NCBI GenBank assembly: GCA_003508835.1
Contig: PUFA01000203.1
Coordinates: 1,456,501 to 1,520,500 of the forward strand
DNA: 64,000 bases
DNA from: Eonycteris spelaea
Taxonomy: Eukaryota; Chordata; Mammalia; Chiroptera; Pteropodidae
Reading direction: 5' to 3'
Shown: positions 32,940 through 44,500 of the stretch, piece by piece
How positions within the stretch are numbered: position 1 is the first letter of the stretch
Layout: every line of letters starts with the position of its first letter
Translations under genes and position numbers: made by a program
The notes under the pieces: generated by a model
Database searches by the model: none
The model's input: only the letters and a program-made list of their open reading frames with translations
Told to the model about the DNA's origin: nothing

Positions 32940-33760
32940 GCCAGAACTGGGCAAAGGTATCTGCACACTGGATTAGTGTCCAGAATATATAAAGAATGCC
33001 TACAAATTGATTTAAAAAGTTAGAAGACAGGAACACGGATTTCACAGAAAATGCAAATGGCAAGTAAACCAACGAAAAGGTTCCCATTCTCATGACAAAT
33101 CAGGGAAATGGAAATTAAATCCGCCAGGGAGACGGTTCGCAATGCCATGCCAGGAGAAGGGCCAGGCTGCCGCGAGCCGGTGCCACAGAGGCCGGGGCAG
33201 GGAGCGTGCAGACGCCACTGTCTTAGACCCCAAGTCTGGCGTCACCTTGTAAAGCTGCAAACATACCAGTCTAAGACCCAGTCACTCTGGCATTTATTCT
33301 AGAACACTTGGACGCACACACTGGGAAATACGCGTTAATAACGTTCATTGTAGCAGAGTGTGAAGAATGATCAAAACCTGTAAAAAGCGCAAATGCCCTG
33401 GGAGAGGTGTGGAGAAACAGATCCCACAACGGAATGCCATACAGAAGGACAAGCCGCAGCCATGTGCGTGGCCTGTGTGCCCCTCCAAACTCATACCGGG
33501 TGAAAACTATTCTACACAGCATGACATAACCTAGAAAATTCAAAAACATCATAAAACCTAATCCGTTATTTGGTGAATATATTTGGGAAAATCGAAAAAA
33601 GGCAAGAGAATGGGAGGCGCTCCCTCTGAGGGAGGGGACGGGCCAGGACGGGCGGACGAGCTGGCAGGGACGCTTCTCACGCGGAAAACGGGCTCGGGGA
33701 TTTGTTTTGTTTTTATATCGTGTTATATTCATTTATATCTTGGAAATAATTAAAAAACTA
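32940..33760 (+). mobile_element. L1/HAL1 fragment, sense
   Basis: Motifs AGAATATATAAAGAATGCC, AAATGGCAAGTAAACC and CAGGGAAATGGAAATTAAAT are typical of the 3' half of mammalian L1. Confidence 0.7.
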
Positions 33761-34279
33761 ATCTCTTGGGAGGTAGAAGATGTTCACGTAAATGCAACTC
33801 TCCATATTCGGTAGAGATAGCATAAGTAAAAAATCTCCAGGTAATGCTTCATTTTCGCTAATAAGTTTCACCTCTCCTACAACCCCAGTCTCTGAAGCAG
33901 CATCCCACGGGCTGTCACGACTCGTTGCTGAAGGACCTGCGTGTCCTGTGGGGCTGGTCCCCCTGGGAAAGGACCCCTGGCAGCCTGCCCCTGGGCCCCC
34001 CAGACGGCCCGGTCGCTGTGGTGAGACGTGGCCACAAGTCCTAAGGAATCGCAGAACGTGGGGTGGTCCTGGCGACCACTGACGCCACCTCCCGGTGCCC
34101 GCCACTCTGGAGCCACCTGCACCCGGCACCCAGGGCCCGCCTCTGACCAGCTCAGGTTCTTAACCGCAACTCTGCTCCTCTGCCCCTCCTCCGCCCACCT
34201 CGGCCCCCGCCCCCTCCGCTGCCCCGCACCCCGGCCCCGCAGTGCCCCGCAGGTGCAGTCACCTGCATGTGACCCCTGC

Positions 34280-34770
34280 TCGTAACCCGAGAAACGAAAA
34301 CACGCGCACGGCAGCAGCGGTGGTGACGGCCGAGGCGTGGTAGCCACCTGCCACCTGCACATCCATCGGCTGCTGATGAATAAATGCGGGGCAGCCACTC
34401 GGCGGGTGACTGACTCCTCAGTAGCACAAGACGTGGCGTCCTGAGACGTGCCACGCCGGGGACGGCTCTTCAAACAAAGGGACAGAAGTCACAGAAGACC
34501 GCGTGCAGTATGGCTCTAGCTATATGAAACATCCATAGCAAGCAACGCCATCGAGGTAGGAAATTCGATTAGTGGTTGCCAGGGGCTGGGGGAGGGGATA
34601 ACGGAGGCCACTGATTGGGTTCTTTTGGGGGCGATAACAGTGTTCTAATATTAGATGGTGGTGGTTACACAACTCTGTGACCACACGAAAAATCCACCTA
34701 ACTGCACACTTTAAATACACTGAATTTTATGGTATGCGAATCTCAATAAAGGTGTGACTTAAAAACTTGC
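34280..34770 (+). mobile_element. L1 3' end, sense
   Basis: TGGTTGCCAGGGGCTGGGGG, ACACAACTCTGTGACC and ATTTTATGGTATGCGAATC with CTCAATAAAGG mark an L1M 3' UTR. Confidence 0.75.
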
Positions 34771-34889
34771 TAGTTAGCCATATTAAAACAATCGCAATAG
34801 CGAAAACTAACGTGAACTGATGAGCTACTTACTGAGTGTCGGACAATGTGCTATATACATCGGATGCTTACTTATCATCACAGCATCCT

Positions 34890-35130
34890 TTGAAGCACTG
34901 TATCAGCTCTTGCTCATAACAAATCACCCCAAAACCCAGTGGCCTAAAACAACTGTCATTGCTCACAAGGCTACGCGACAGGCACGTGAGTTCTCTGACT
35001 CTGAGCCCAGGTCTGGTTGTCTCTGTTGGGTTTCCTCGTGCGTCTGAGGCTGGCTGGCCGGCGCAGGTCGGTCTCAGCTGGGGTGACTAATTCTGCTCCA
35101 CGCTGTCTCTCATCCTGCAGCAACGTGTCC
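34890..35130. mobile_element. MaLR-like LTR fragment (uncertain)
   Basis: CATAACAAATCACCCCAAAA and CAGTGGCCTAAAACAAC resemble old mammalian LTR sequence. It is short and decayed. Confidence 0.45.
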
Positions 35131-35139
35131 CAGACTTGT

Positions 35140-36099
35140 CATGGCAGTGGAAAAGGTCCAAGGGAACCCAAATAACTTACGGCCTCTTCAAAGGTGGCTC
35201 AGAAACCTGACAGGCTCCTCGGGCGTCCCACTGCAGCCGACTGCTGGCCAGCCCGGACTCCAAGGGCGGGAAGCAGACAGCACCACCGCAGGGGCAGAAC
35301 TGCAAAACGCCCACCTCACCGGCACGCAGCCCCTGTACACGCCTGCACGTGCCCGCGGAGACGCCTGGACGCAGACGTGGCCGTTGGACCGAAGAGCTGC
35401 GATCCTTGTCACACACCACTTCTCTCCCCGGTGGCCTCGCCCTTTTATTTGTGCAGCTGTTTCTTGGCTTTTATCTTAGCTAAGAATAAGTGAATTATTA
35501 GAATTCACTTTGTTAATTTTGAACTTTATTTCAGTTTGTTGATATTCTCTACTGTTAATAAATCATATAAATTCACAATTTCAAACATTCAGTTCTAAAG
35601 CTAACTGAGAACCAACAGATCAAGTGAAAATCGAAACTAGAGTTGGTTTCACGTCAGTTTCAACATCAAGTGAATTTCAGTTTATTTCCTTAGCACAGTA
35701 CTAGAAATCTCGTCCACAGGTGTGTGGTTGCAAGTGGTAACCATCCCTGATAGTGGTTTTTAGTTTTCATTTTTAAAAAGTTGAGACTAACGCACTTGCA
35801 AAGAGGTGCAGGGAGCTTCCCTACTGTGACTCCTCGGTGCCACGGCACAGATGGCCGCGGTGAAGGCGATTTCAACCCACTTAACTAACACGTAGTCCCT
35901 GAGTGTGTGGTTAGTCAGCCGATTAAACACCCAGTACATATTTCTCCAAAAATCAAATGCTTTACTTTAATGAAGGCATGATATATACACAACGGCACTA
36001 TTCTGACTTGCTATTTTAGGAATTACGACGAAAAGGACATATTACTCTGCCATGACATCCCTCTAACTGGCATGACTTCCTGATGATCGGGAATTCTTT
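35140..36099. other. DAP3 intron 1, unassigned AT-rich part
   Basis: No gene seen. Bases 35460-35720 are AT-rich with TTTCA/TTAAT repeats of words, otherwise unique-looking. Confidence 0.3.
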
Positions 36100-36260
36100 T
36101 TCTGAGTGGTTCTCAACCAGGGCATTTCTGTCCCCTGCGGGACCTTTGGCGATGCAGGAAGCATTTCTAGCTGTCAGACCTGGGGGAGCAGTGCCACAGG
36201 GAGCACGCCCGCTTCCTGGGCGAGAGGATGCTCTGGAGATCGCTCGACACACTAAAGCTA
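36100..36260. mobile_element. hAT-like MER element
   Basis: GTGGTTCTCAACCAGGGCA and CCTGCGGGACCTTTGGCGATG match a well-known non-autonomous hAT family. The name is left open. Confidence 0.65.
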
Positions 36261-36559
36261 GAAGGTTCCTCCACAGGGTGACTCCAGGCTGGGGAGGTGT
36301 CTGCGCGGTCTCTAAACCTTCACGACAGGCGTGCTAAGTGCACCCGCGTGCCCCGGTCAGTGCCCGAGAAGTGTAGGCTGATCTCGGTCCAACTGTGCCT
36401 TTCCATTATGGTTCTGAAGCGGAGATGCATAAATGAAGACTTAAAGGCAAAGATACACACGAAACCATCGGACTGCTGTGGAGCTAATGCCGCAGGTAAT
36501 TTTCTCCTTTCGTTTTTATTTCTAACGTTAGTCACAATAATAGTGGAATGCTAGCAATA

Positions 36560-37100
36560 TTAGTACTGTTTAAGAAATGAAAACTGTCCGAAGTTCGATA
36601 AGGTGTCCATGTTAAACAAAGTTTTTGAGACCGAGCAAAGCTATTTTATAGTGACATGGCAAAAACACAGGGTCCCCATGTATGTGAGATGACTCAACGG
36701 CATCACTGCTTCTAATATTTAAAAAAATGGAAAGGACCTACGTATCTGTCAACAGTGGATGAGCAGCACACCCGGAGTGCCACGCGGCCGTTCCGAAACG
36801 AGGCCCCCCAGAGGCTGTCCAGGGGACTGACGAGGAAAAGTCTCCAATATACGTCGAACAGGAGAAAAGAACGCACACGGTGTGTATAACAAGCTACCAC
36901 TGTGTAGAAGAGGGGAAAATATATCCAATTCGTTTGTAAGAAGGTCAGTGTTTTGAATAACATACAAAGACTGGTAATGCTGGCCGCTCTCAGAGGGGAC
37001 ACGGTCCCCGCAGGACTGGGGGGGAGGCTCTTCCACACTTTTTGAATTCTGAACCAGGCGGCTACTACCCAGGCAAAGAGTACAATTTTAAAAATTGAGA
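36560..37100 (+). mobile_element. L1 3' fragment, sense
   Basis: Contains the decayed motif GTATCTGTCAACAGTGGATGA and CAAGCTACCACTGTG of an L1 3' half. Confidence 0.5.
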
Positions 37101-37589
37101 AAACCCCTAGCGAATCTTTTAAAGCTACAAGTAGTCATTCTGTGCACATTCCTGTGTGAGTTACTCTGTACATTGCTCTATGTACATTTCTCTATGACCC
37201 TGATGCATCAAATCGCGTCACGGTAGGTCCCCATTTCCAACCACACATCTAAATCTACCTGGAACGTGTGACAGACCCTCTGGTTTCTCGCGTGGGCATC
37301 TCTCAGATCACAGTCTCTACAGGAAAAACTGACACAGTTTTAAGCCTTTTTGCCCCTTGAGCCCGTTTCCCATCTGTAATACAAGGGCATGGACTTGAGT
37401 GCTGGTTCCAGCCGCCTCCCCCTCGGGAGCAGAAGTTCGCCAAGCTCAGGGCAGTTTACCACACTAACTAGAACAGAGATCGGCGGGCTGGCTGGCAGGG
37501 CGGGCGGGTACCGCGGCGGGGTAAGGAGCAGGGCTTCCTTCCCATTCCCTTTCCTCCGGCCTCGGGCTCCAAAACCTCAAGCTCGACAG

Positions 37590-37860
37590 CGACAGCTGAC
37601 ACTTGCCGAGCACTGTCCCCAGTCAGGCAGAGTGCAGAGTGCCTCATGTGACACGACAATCCCACGATGAGGTAATATTATTAGCTCTAACTTACAGACA
37701 AGGAAAGGGTGGCAAGCACGGCAGCATGGCTAAAGCACGGACTCCACCATCGCTCCGCCGGGCCCTACAACCTCGCTAGCTGCATGACCTCGAGCAAGTT
37801 CCTTACACTATGTGTTTCATTTCTAAAGTGGAGATAATGCTAATATCCAAATACAGAATT
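37590..37860. mobile_element. two abutting MIR fragments in opposite orientation
   Basis: Bases 37590-37700 read MIR sense (CACTTGCCGAGCACTGTCCC, TTACAGACAAGGAAA). Bases 37705-37860 read MIR antisense (TGACCTCGAGCAAGTTCCTT). Confidence 0.65.
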
Positions 37861-38389
37861 GTTAGAAGAACTTATAAATGAAATTCCCTTTAAGACCTGA
37901 AACATTATTTTAAAAGTTTAGACTGAAGAGCCTTTCCTATGAATCTATGTCGCATTTAGACAACATCCCGGCGAGGAAGCTCTGTGAGATGATGTCCACC
38001 TGCCCCGTCCGGGTGGGGAAATCCGCGGGCAGCGAGATCACTCAGCCCAGCCAGCTGTCTGCAGGATGAGGCCAGGAGCAGAGCGGCAGGCAGAGAAGCG
38101 CAGGCGGACCGCGGAGATGCTGCAGCTCTGGGTCCAGACCACCGCGACAAAGCAAGTATCACAGGAAAGCAAGTCAGGTCTTTCTGCTGGTGCAGGGTCT
38201 TGCCTTCCTCTTGTAAAAAAACACAGCAAAGCGAACGAAGCACAACAAAACGATTGTGCCTGCACTGGAAGTTCAGGCGGCTTTGCTGAGAGCCTATCCC
38301 TCGGCTGAAAGCAAACTTGCAGTTACACCACACCTCCACTTAAACTAAAGCACACACCCGACCCGAGGCAGGGCATGTCAGAGGAGTCT

Positions 38390-38840
38390 CGACGTGGCTC
38401 CCTTTCCACTTCCCACCGCTGCTGTCACAGTGACCACAAACCAAGTGGCGTAAAACAAGACACATTTGTCATCTCAGAGTTGTGTGATTTAGAAGTCCAA
38501 AAAGCCTTCTTCCTGGAGACTCTAGTGAGAATCTGTTTTTTGTTTTTTACACTTTTTCAGCTTTTAGAGGCTGCCCCGATATCTTCAAAGCCTGTAACTG
38601 GCCAAGTCTTTGTCACTTTGACACTGACCCTTTGTCTGCCTCTTTACCTTTGAATTCTTGTTAATTACAGAGGGCCCACCAGATAGCCCTGAACAACCTG
38701 CCTATTTTGAGGTGAGCTGATTAGCAACCTTGAGTCTGTCTGCAGCCTCAAGTCCCCCTGCCATGTGACAGCACAGTCACAGGGTCTGGGGATGAGGACG
38801 TGGACATTGTTGGAGGAACCATGATTTTGTCTTCCATCCT
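38390..38840 (-). mobile_element. MaLR/MLT-type solitary LTR, antisense
   Basis: Long match to an old mammalian LTR: ACCACAAACCAAGTGGCGTA at 38432, CAGCTTTTAGAGGCTGCCC near 38560, and TCTGGGGATGAGGACGTGGA near 38785. No coding part. Confidence 0.7.
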
Positions 38841-38854
38841 TCCTTGGTTTAAAT

Positions 38855-39300
38855 ATTTCAGCATTCATTCCCTCAACTGTATAATCCACTCAAAATATCG
38901 AGCACTTAATATATTTTGGTCTCCTGTAGGCATGGGGCATACACAAAAGAATACAGTACCATCTATTTGCATATACATAGCTGACATTCATGAATCGCTG
39001 CCTTTACTTAAAGCTAGTTGAACAGTGGCAGAGACAAGTGACCTTCTTCACATAGGGGCGTGGTGGAATTCCGTTAGACGTGTTATTCTCTTTGTATTAT
39101 ATGCAGTTCTGTTGCTGATGAGAAATTTTACTATGAAGGCAATGTGGTGCAGTGAAACAATTTAGGCTTTTAAGAGACAGGCAAACTTACTGGACTTCTG
39201 AGCCTCAGGCTCATCTATAAAATGGTATAAGATGATCATCTCCAAGTGTTGTTTATTACTAGGATTGGACAGGAACACACGATCTCCTGGCACGGTATTC
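38855..39300 (-). mobile_element. L2 fragment then MIR fragment, antisense
   Basis: 38860-38970 resembles the antisense L2 3' end (GCATGGGGCATACACAAAAG). 39135-39300 resembles antisense MIR (CTGAGCCTCAGGCTCATCTA, AAAATGG). Confidence 0.55.
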
Positions 39301-40448
39301 TCTATCCCTTCTCATGTTCTAAGTATCTAACAGTCAACATTTCCATGACTCACTCTGCACCAGATCATAAAATAACATAACACACTTGCATACCTAACAG
39401 AATCAAAAAACATCGACAAAGCCTAAATGGGCTCCATGAAAGAGCTGGGACTTGAGACACAGAGAAAAAGCAAATATACAGCGAAATAATTAAAAGTGAT
39501 TTCCTCTTTACCTTAAAAAAACAAAGCAAGCACACAAAACCAGATCCACATACCGAATTATGGTAAGGGCGAAATTTACACATCTGCTTGAACTTTAGAG
39601 GCTGTCCAGGCCTTGGGGATCGACCTAGTACAGCGATTTTCAAGTTATTCCCTGATCCCTGGAAGTCTGCAGATGAAGGAAAGGGCAACCCAAGTAGATC
39701 GCGTCCCTCGTGTACTCTGCTTTACTCTCTGGGTGAAACTAAAGACTGCTAGATAAACTTCGGGATCATCTGTGTATTTTAATAGTCCATAGTTCCCCTG
39801 AACTCAGTCATTGAGAAAGAGCAAATGTGTAGTGCATCGTTTTGAGAAACATCAGTAGCCACAGAAATCCGATAAGCGTAGTTCTACATTATTTCACTAA
39901 CGATTTGGAAGAACGGGACACAAACTAACAATTACACCCACAAAGCTTATCAACATCAGCGGCGCGGCGGCCGATAACACACGACGCGGCACTCCCTGTG
40001 CCCAGGAGCTAGCTATTCCACTTTACGAACATTACGATCTCGCACACCAACCCCGAAGGCAGGTTTGGCGTTAGCTGATTTTTGGGTCCAGTGTTTCGTT
40101 TCTCGTTAAGGAACTGCAGCTCTCTGAAGGACACCCGAGGCACGGGAGGCCGAGGCCAGAAATGAAGCAGAGCAGCGTGGTCTCCGCCGTGGAGCGTCGG
40201 GCCGCGCACCGAGGCCGAAACCGCACGCTCCGTCCGCCAGGGACGACTAGTCAGTGCACGAAAACGCGTCGCGCACAGACGGCGCTGTGAAATCCGAGAA
40301 ATCTAAGCAGGGTTTAAAAAAAAAAAGGGGGAGGAAAAAAAGCGGGGGGAGGAAGGGAGGAAGCCGCGCGTGCTCTTCCTGGGTCCCGAGCCCGCCACGC
40401 CGAGCCGGGAGGGCGCCCCGGCAGGGTCGCCGCGGCCGGGCTGCCTAC

Positions 40449-40600
40449 CTGCTGGCGCTGCGGAGTCCCGCCGCCGTCCCTCGAGCGCGCAGCCCCGCGC
40501 CGGCCGGTCCCTCGCCGGGGGTGGCGCGCCAGGCTCCGGACGCGCGGACACGGGCGGCGCGGCGCGGGGGCGGGCAGGAAGCGGCGCCGCGGCCAGCGGG
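40449..40600 (-). other. DAP3: DAP3 non-coding exon 1 (inferred)
   Basis: The donor GCGCCAGCAG|GTAGGC on the minus strand inside the island, 7.5 kb upstream of the start-codon exon, is the best candidate. The transcription start is unknown, so the 5' border is a guess. Confidence 0.45.
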
Positions 40601-41258
40601 CCCGCCAGGGCCCCGGCCCGGCGTGCGGCGCAGGGGCGCCCGGCCGTGCGCGCGCGGCTGTGCGCGGCCCGCGGGCGGCGGGCGCAGCGGGCCGGGCCGG
40701 CGCGGCGCGGCGGCCGCCGAGGTGAGCGGCCCCGGGCGGGCCCGCGGCGCGGGGACGGCGGGGCGCGCGGCGGGGCGCGGCCGCTCGGCGGCGCCGGGCC
40801 CGTTGGCTCCCGCGGCGCGCGCGGTGGAACCGGCCGCGGGGGCTTGTGGGAGGCGCGCGCGGGGCGGGGCCGCGGGCGGCGGGGGCGGCGGCGGCCGCGG
40901 CGGCGGTTGGCGGCGTGGGGGCGGGGCCGCGCGCGAGGCGGAGGCGGAGGCGGAGGCGGCCGGGCTCGCGCCGCCGGAGGTACGCGTGAGGGCCCGCGCC
41001 CGCGCCGCCGGCCGGGCCGAGGGGGCGCGGGGCCGCGCGGGGGCGCCCGGGCGAGCGCGTGCGGGCCGGCGGGCGCGCGGGCCGGCCGCGGGCGGAGGAG
41101 GGCGGCCGCCGCGAGCCGCGAGCCCAGCGCCTCGGGCCGCGCGGGCGGGCGAGGGGGGCGGCGGGCAGGGGCGACGCGGGCGGGGGCCGCGGGGGGCGCG
41201 CGGCGCCCTTCGCTCCCTCCCTCCCGAGGAGCCGCCGCCGCCGCCGCGCCGCCGCGCC

Positions 41259-41270
41259 GCCGCCATTTTG
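41259..41270 (+). promoter_or_regulatory. YY1-type element at ASH1L start
   Basis: GCCGCCATTTTG is the YY1 consensus, commonly placed just downstream of the start site in CpG-island genes. Confidence 0.65.
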
Positions 41271-41515
41271 GGTTCGCTCTGCGGAGGGGGAGACGATCCC
41301 CGTCTCGGCCGCGGGACCCGCCTCCCCGCTTTCCCCCGCTGGGCCCCGCGCCTCTGCCGTCTCCCCGCGCAGTCCCGCCGGTCCGCTCGCCGCTGGCCGC
41401 CTCTTGCCAGGCGGCGGGGACCGCGGCGGCCCCGGGGCGGGGGCGCCGCCGGCGGCGGCGGCCCGTCTCCCCGACTTCCCGGCCCTCGTCGCCCGCGGCC
41501 GCGGCCTCGGCCTCG
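41262..41515 (+). other. ASH1L: ASH1L exon 1 (5' UTR)
   Basis: Bounded 3' by the consensus donor TCG|GTGAGT. The 5' border is placed at the YY1 element by inference. No start codon is used here. Confidence 0.65.
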
Positions 41516-44500
41516 GTGAGTAGCGCCGCCGGCGGCCTGCGGGCCCGGGCACTTCCGCGGCCGCTCGGCGCGGCTGCCTGGGAGCGCCTGTCACCTCCCG
41601 GGCCGGGCGGCGGGGGCCGCGGCGGGTGGGGGAGGGGGCGCGGGCCCGCGCGTCCCGGGAAGTCCCTCCCGGCTGGGCGGCGGGGTGCCCCTGACAGGCG
41701 GGCGCCCGGCCGGGCGGGGGGCGCGGGGGCGGAGCCGGCCGGGCCCTGACAGGTCCGTGTGCGTGCGGCGGCCGCGGCCCGAGCATCGCCCCGGCCCCGG
41801 GGGCGCGGGCGGCAGGGCACGCGCGGCGGCCGCTCACCTGTGGACCGGCCGCTGCGCCTGACGCGCCGAGCGCGGCGGCCGGGGTCGGGCCAGGGGGGAC
41901 GCGCTTTGGCTCCGGGAGGCAGATGGTCTGTCGGTGTGCAACGGCGGCGCGCGCGTGCCAGCACGGAAAGTGCTCCGGAAGGGTGCGTGGAGTTCCCCTT
42001 CCAAGTTTGCCTATTTTTAACGTAAAACTTGGGACGGGCCCTGCTGGCGGCCGTGTGCGTGTCGGGGCTCGGCAGCGCCCTGTCGCGTGCTGGGAAGGCG
42101 GCCCTGGCGGCGGCGTCCTGGGCGCACGGGGCGCGCACGGCGGCGCGGGGCCCCTGCGGCCACGGGCTTCGCGGGAGTTTGTTTCTCGCTGGAGTGGCGT
42201 GTGCGACGCGAGGGCCCAGGGCGTCTCTGGCAGCGCGGGCCGGGAGGGCGTGCAGGGCGCACGGCCCTTCTGTCGGCCCAGGTTACGGGGACGCTGTCGT
42301 AGGGGAAAGGTTCTGTATTCTTCGGAGCGCGCTTTCAGTGTCTTTGTGAGGTTATCTCCCGTTTTACAGAATAGGAAGTTGAGGCAAAAAGATAATTTTT
42401 CCAAGGTCACACCGTAAATTTTGGGACCAAGTTGGGACTGCAACTCAGTCATTGTGACCACTAGTCCAGGTATATTCGCTCTACCACAGGGCCTCAGGAG
42501 GACTTTGTCAGGCAGATCTGAGTTTATGGGAAAGGCGGGGGCACCTGCGACCTGCTGGCTTGTGTTTGGTGGCGCTCGGCTGTGTCAGACGTGCGTGGGG
42601 GAGGCAGCTTGTCCTTGCCAGGTTCGCCAGTGGAAGTGGGCATCCGTGACAGTGTGATCTCTTGTCGATGGAGGAAGCAGAGCGTTTCTCACACCTGTGC
42701 GTGTGTGTTTGAGGGCGGGGTGCGCCAGGGCAGCTGCGTAGGGCTCAGCTCACTTTAAACCCGTGGTGGGGAGGTCCTCTTTCATTCAACCATATTTGTT
42801 GAATAACTGCTCAATAAATGGCCCTGCCTTGGGGTGAGACTCAGCAGGGTGACCCTGGGGAAACAGCCGGGGGCGCATCTGAGGGGTGACTTGTGACAGT
42901 GATACGGTTAACTCGAGCGAGGCAGACAAGTCAGTGTGGAATGGAACTAGAAAACCTTCCTAAAAAGTCTGTTTAGTTTGGAAGAAATTTAGATCTTCCA
43001 GGCATTTTAATATGGAGGGATACAAATGTATTTAAGACTCTTAATAGGGCAGCCAGTTTTTGATAGAGTTTGCCTTCATTCGCCTTTTTTTTTTTTTTTT
43101 TTGGCACTTACGAGTGGACTGTTTTGGGGATCTGGGAATTGTTTTATGTGCCTGTGGATATTGGCACTTTTTGGCTTGTCTGGAGGAATTCTTCGAAAGA
43201 CTAATTTTATAGTAAGGATCTCCTCTGAATATGAGGGGAGAATACTTGAACGAAGCTAACTTAACTTTAATTTTCTGGAAAACCAAATGTTTCTTATATG
43301 CTAGGTTAGTGGTTCTTCAAGTTTTTTTGGGTCCCTTACCCTTCTGAGAATCTGATGAAAGACCCTCATTGTAGAAAATTAGCATAAGCACAATCATACA
43401 AATTATGCATACAATTCCAGGAACTTAAATTATAATGAAGAGAATCAATTTATATTCAAGTCTCATTTAAAAGCATTATTTTTTATAGGTTGGAGGTGAA
43501 GTTGTTGATACGAGTTTTTGAAAATTTATTTTTTTAAGTGCAGTTGGTATACGACGTATGAATTTAAGATGAAAGATTTTATGACAGTATTTGAGCATGC
43601 TGACAGGAAGGAGAACTTTAAGGTTTATGTGTTTTATTATTTTTATTTCATTCTTTCTTCTTTGCAAACTTATTTCCACAGTGTTAGTACATGATTGTGA
43701 ATCAGAGAATGTAATATAGCACATATGTTTATAGTTTTATTCTTCATCATTATCTATTAAACTAATTTTTCTAGTTTTGCGAGGGGACCAATGTGTTTTG
43801 AAGTTCATTTCCTGGAGTTTGTTTTAGTTACAACAAACATCATTGAGTTAATTCTGTGCAGGGGACACAAGAAGGACAATATATGGCTTCTGTCCTTAAA
43901 GAGAGGCTCATCCAGTTGAAGCTCTAAATTGTATGGTCGGGCTTCAAAAGGACAAGGAACAGGGAAGCTTGTTCCCAGAAACTGAGGTTTCATGACTTCA
44001 TTGCAGAGTTTTTGCCGTTACTTATTCCTAGGATGCTATAAAGTCCTCACACTCTATATGCAACTCTGTAGCTAAAAAATGTGCTTTGGTATCAAATGAT
44101 TGACCTGAAGATATTGGGTGAAGGAACCCTCTGGTGTGAAAAGGAAGTAAACTTTAATTGGTTGCATTCCTTATCTTGTTTTGGATTTATTTCTGTAGTG
44201 AGTTTATGTAAAAAGGTCTTACTGTCATTTTGGGTGTCTAGGAAACACTTCTGGGGTAAAATTCAGTAGTTATTTGACTAGCATGGGAAATTACAATGAT
44301 TACTGCGTATTTTAAAGAACAAGAAATTGAGAAAGGTATTTTAATTGGACAGAATACAGGATTCAGCCAGGTAATGGGACAGATCTTAAAAATGGTTTCA
44401 TTGTCTCCTCTTTATTGTCATGACCTCTGTGTAGGGATGTCATGTAAATTTGTGAAAATTTTAATATTTTATTTAATTTTTAACCATAGTAGCTTATGGT

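Larger units (their letters stand above)
40200..42000. promoter_or_regulatory. CpG island, divergent DAP3/ASH1L promoter
   Basis: About 1.8 kb of extremely GC- and CpG-rich sequence. It contains a GAGGCG hexamer repeat (40936-40960), many GGGGCGGGG boxes and a YY1 element GCCGCCATTTTG (41259-41270). On the minus strand a strong donor CAG|GTAGGC at 40449/40448 suits a DAP3 exon 1. On the plus strand TCG|GTGAGT at 41515/41516 suits ASH1L exon 1. No TATA box. Confidence 0.8.

Noticed and set aside
40254..42461. Very long open frames on both strands across the CpG island (421, 459, 611 and 715 codons)
   Set aside because: GC content is so high that stop codons are rare in every frame. The products are Arg/Pro/Ala/Gly low complexity without any domain, and the region has clear promoter and 5' UTR features.
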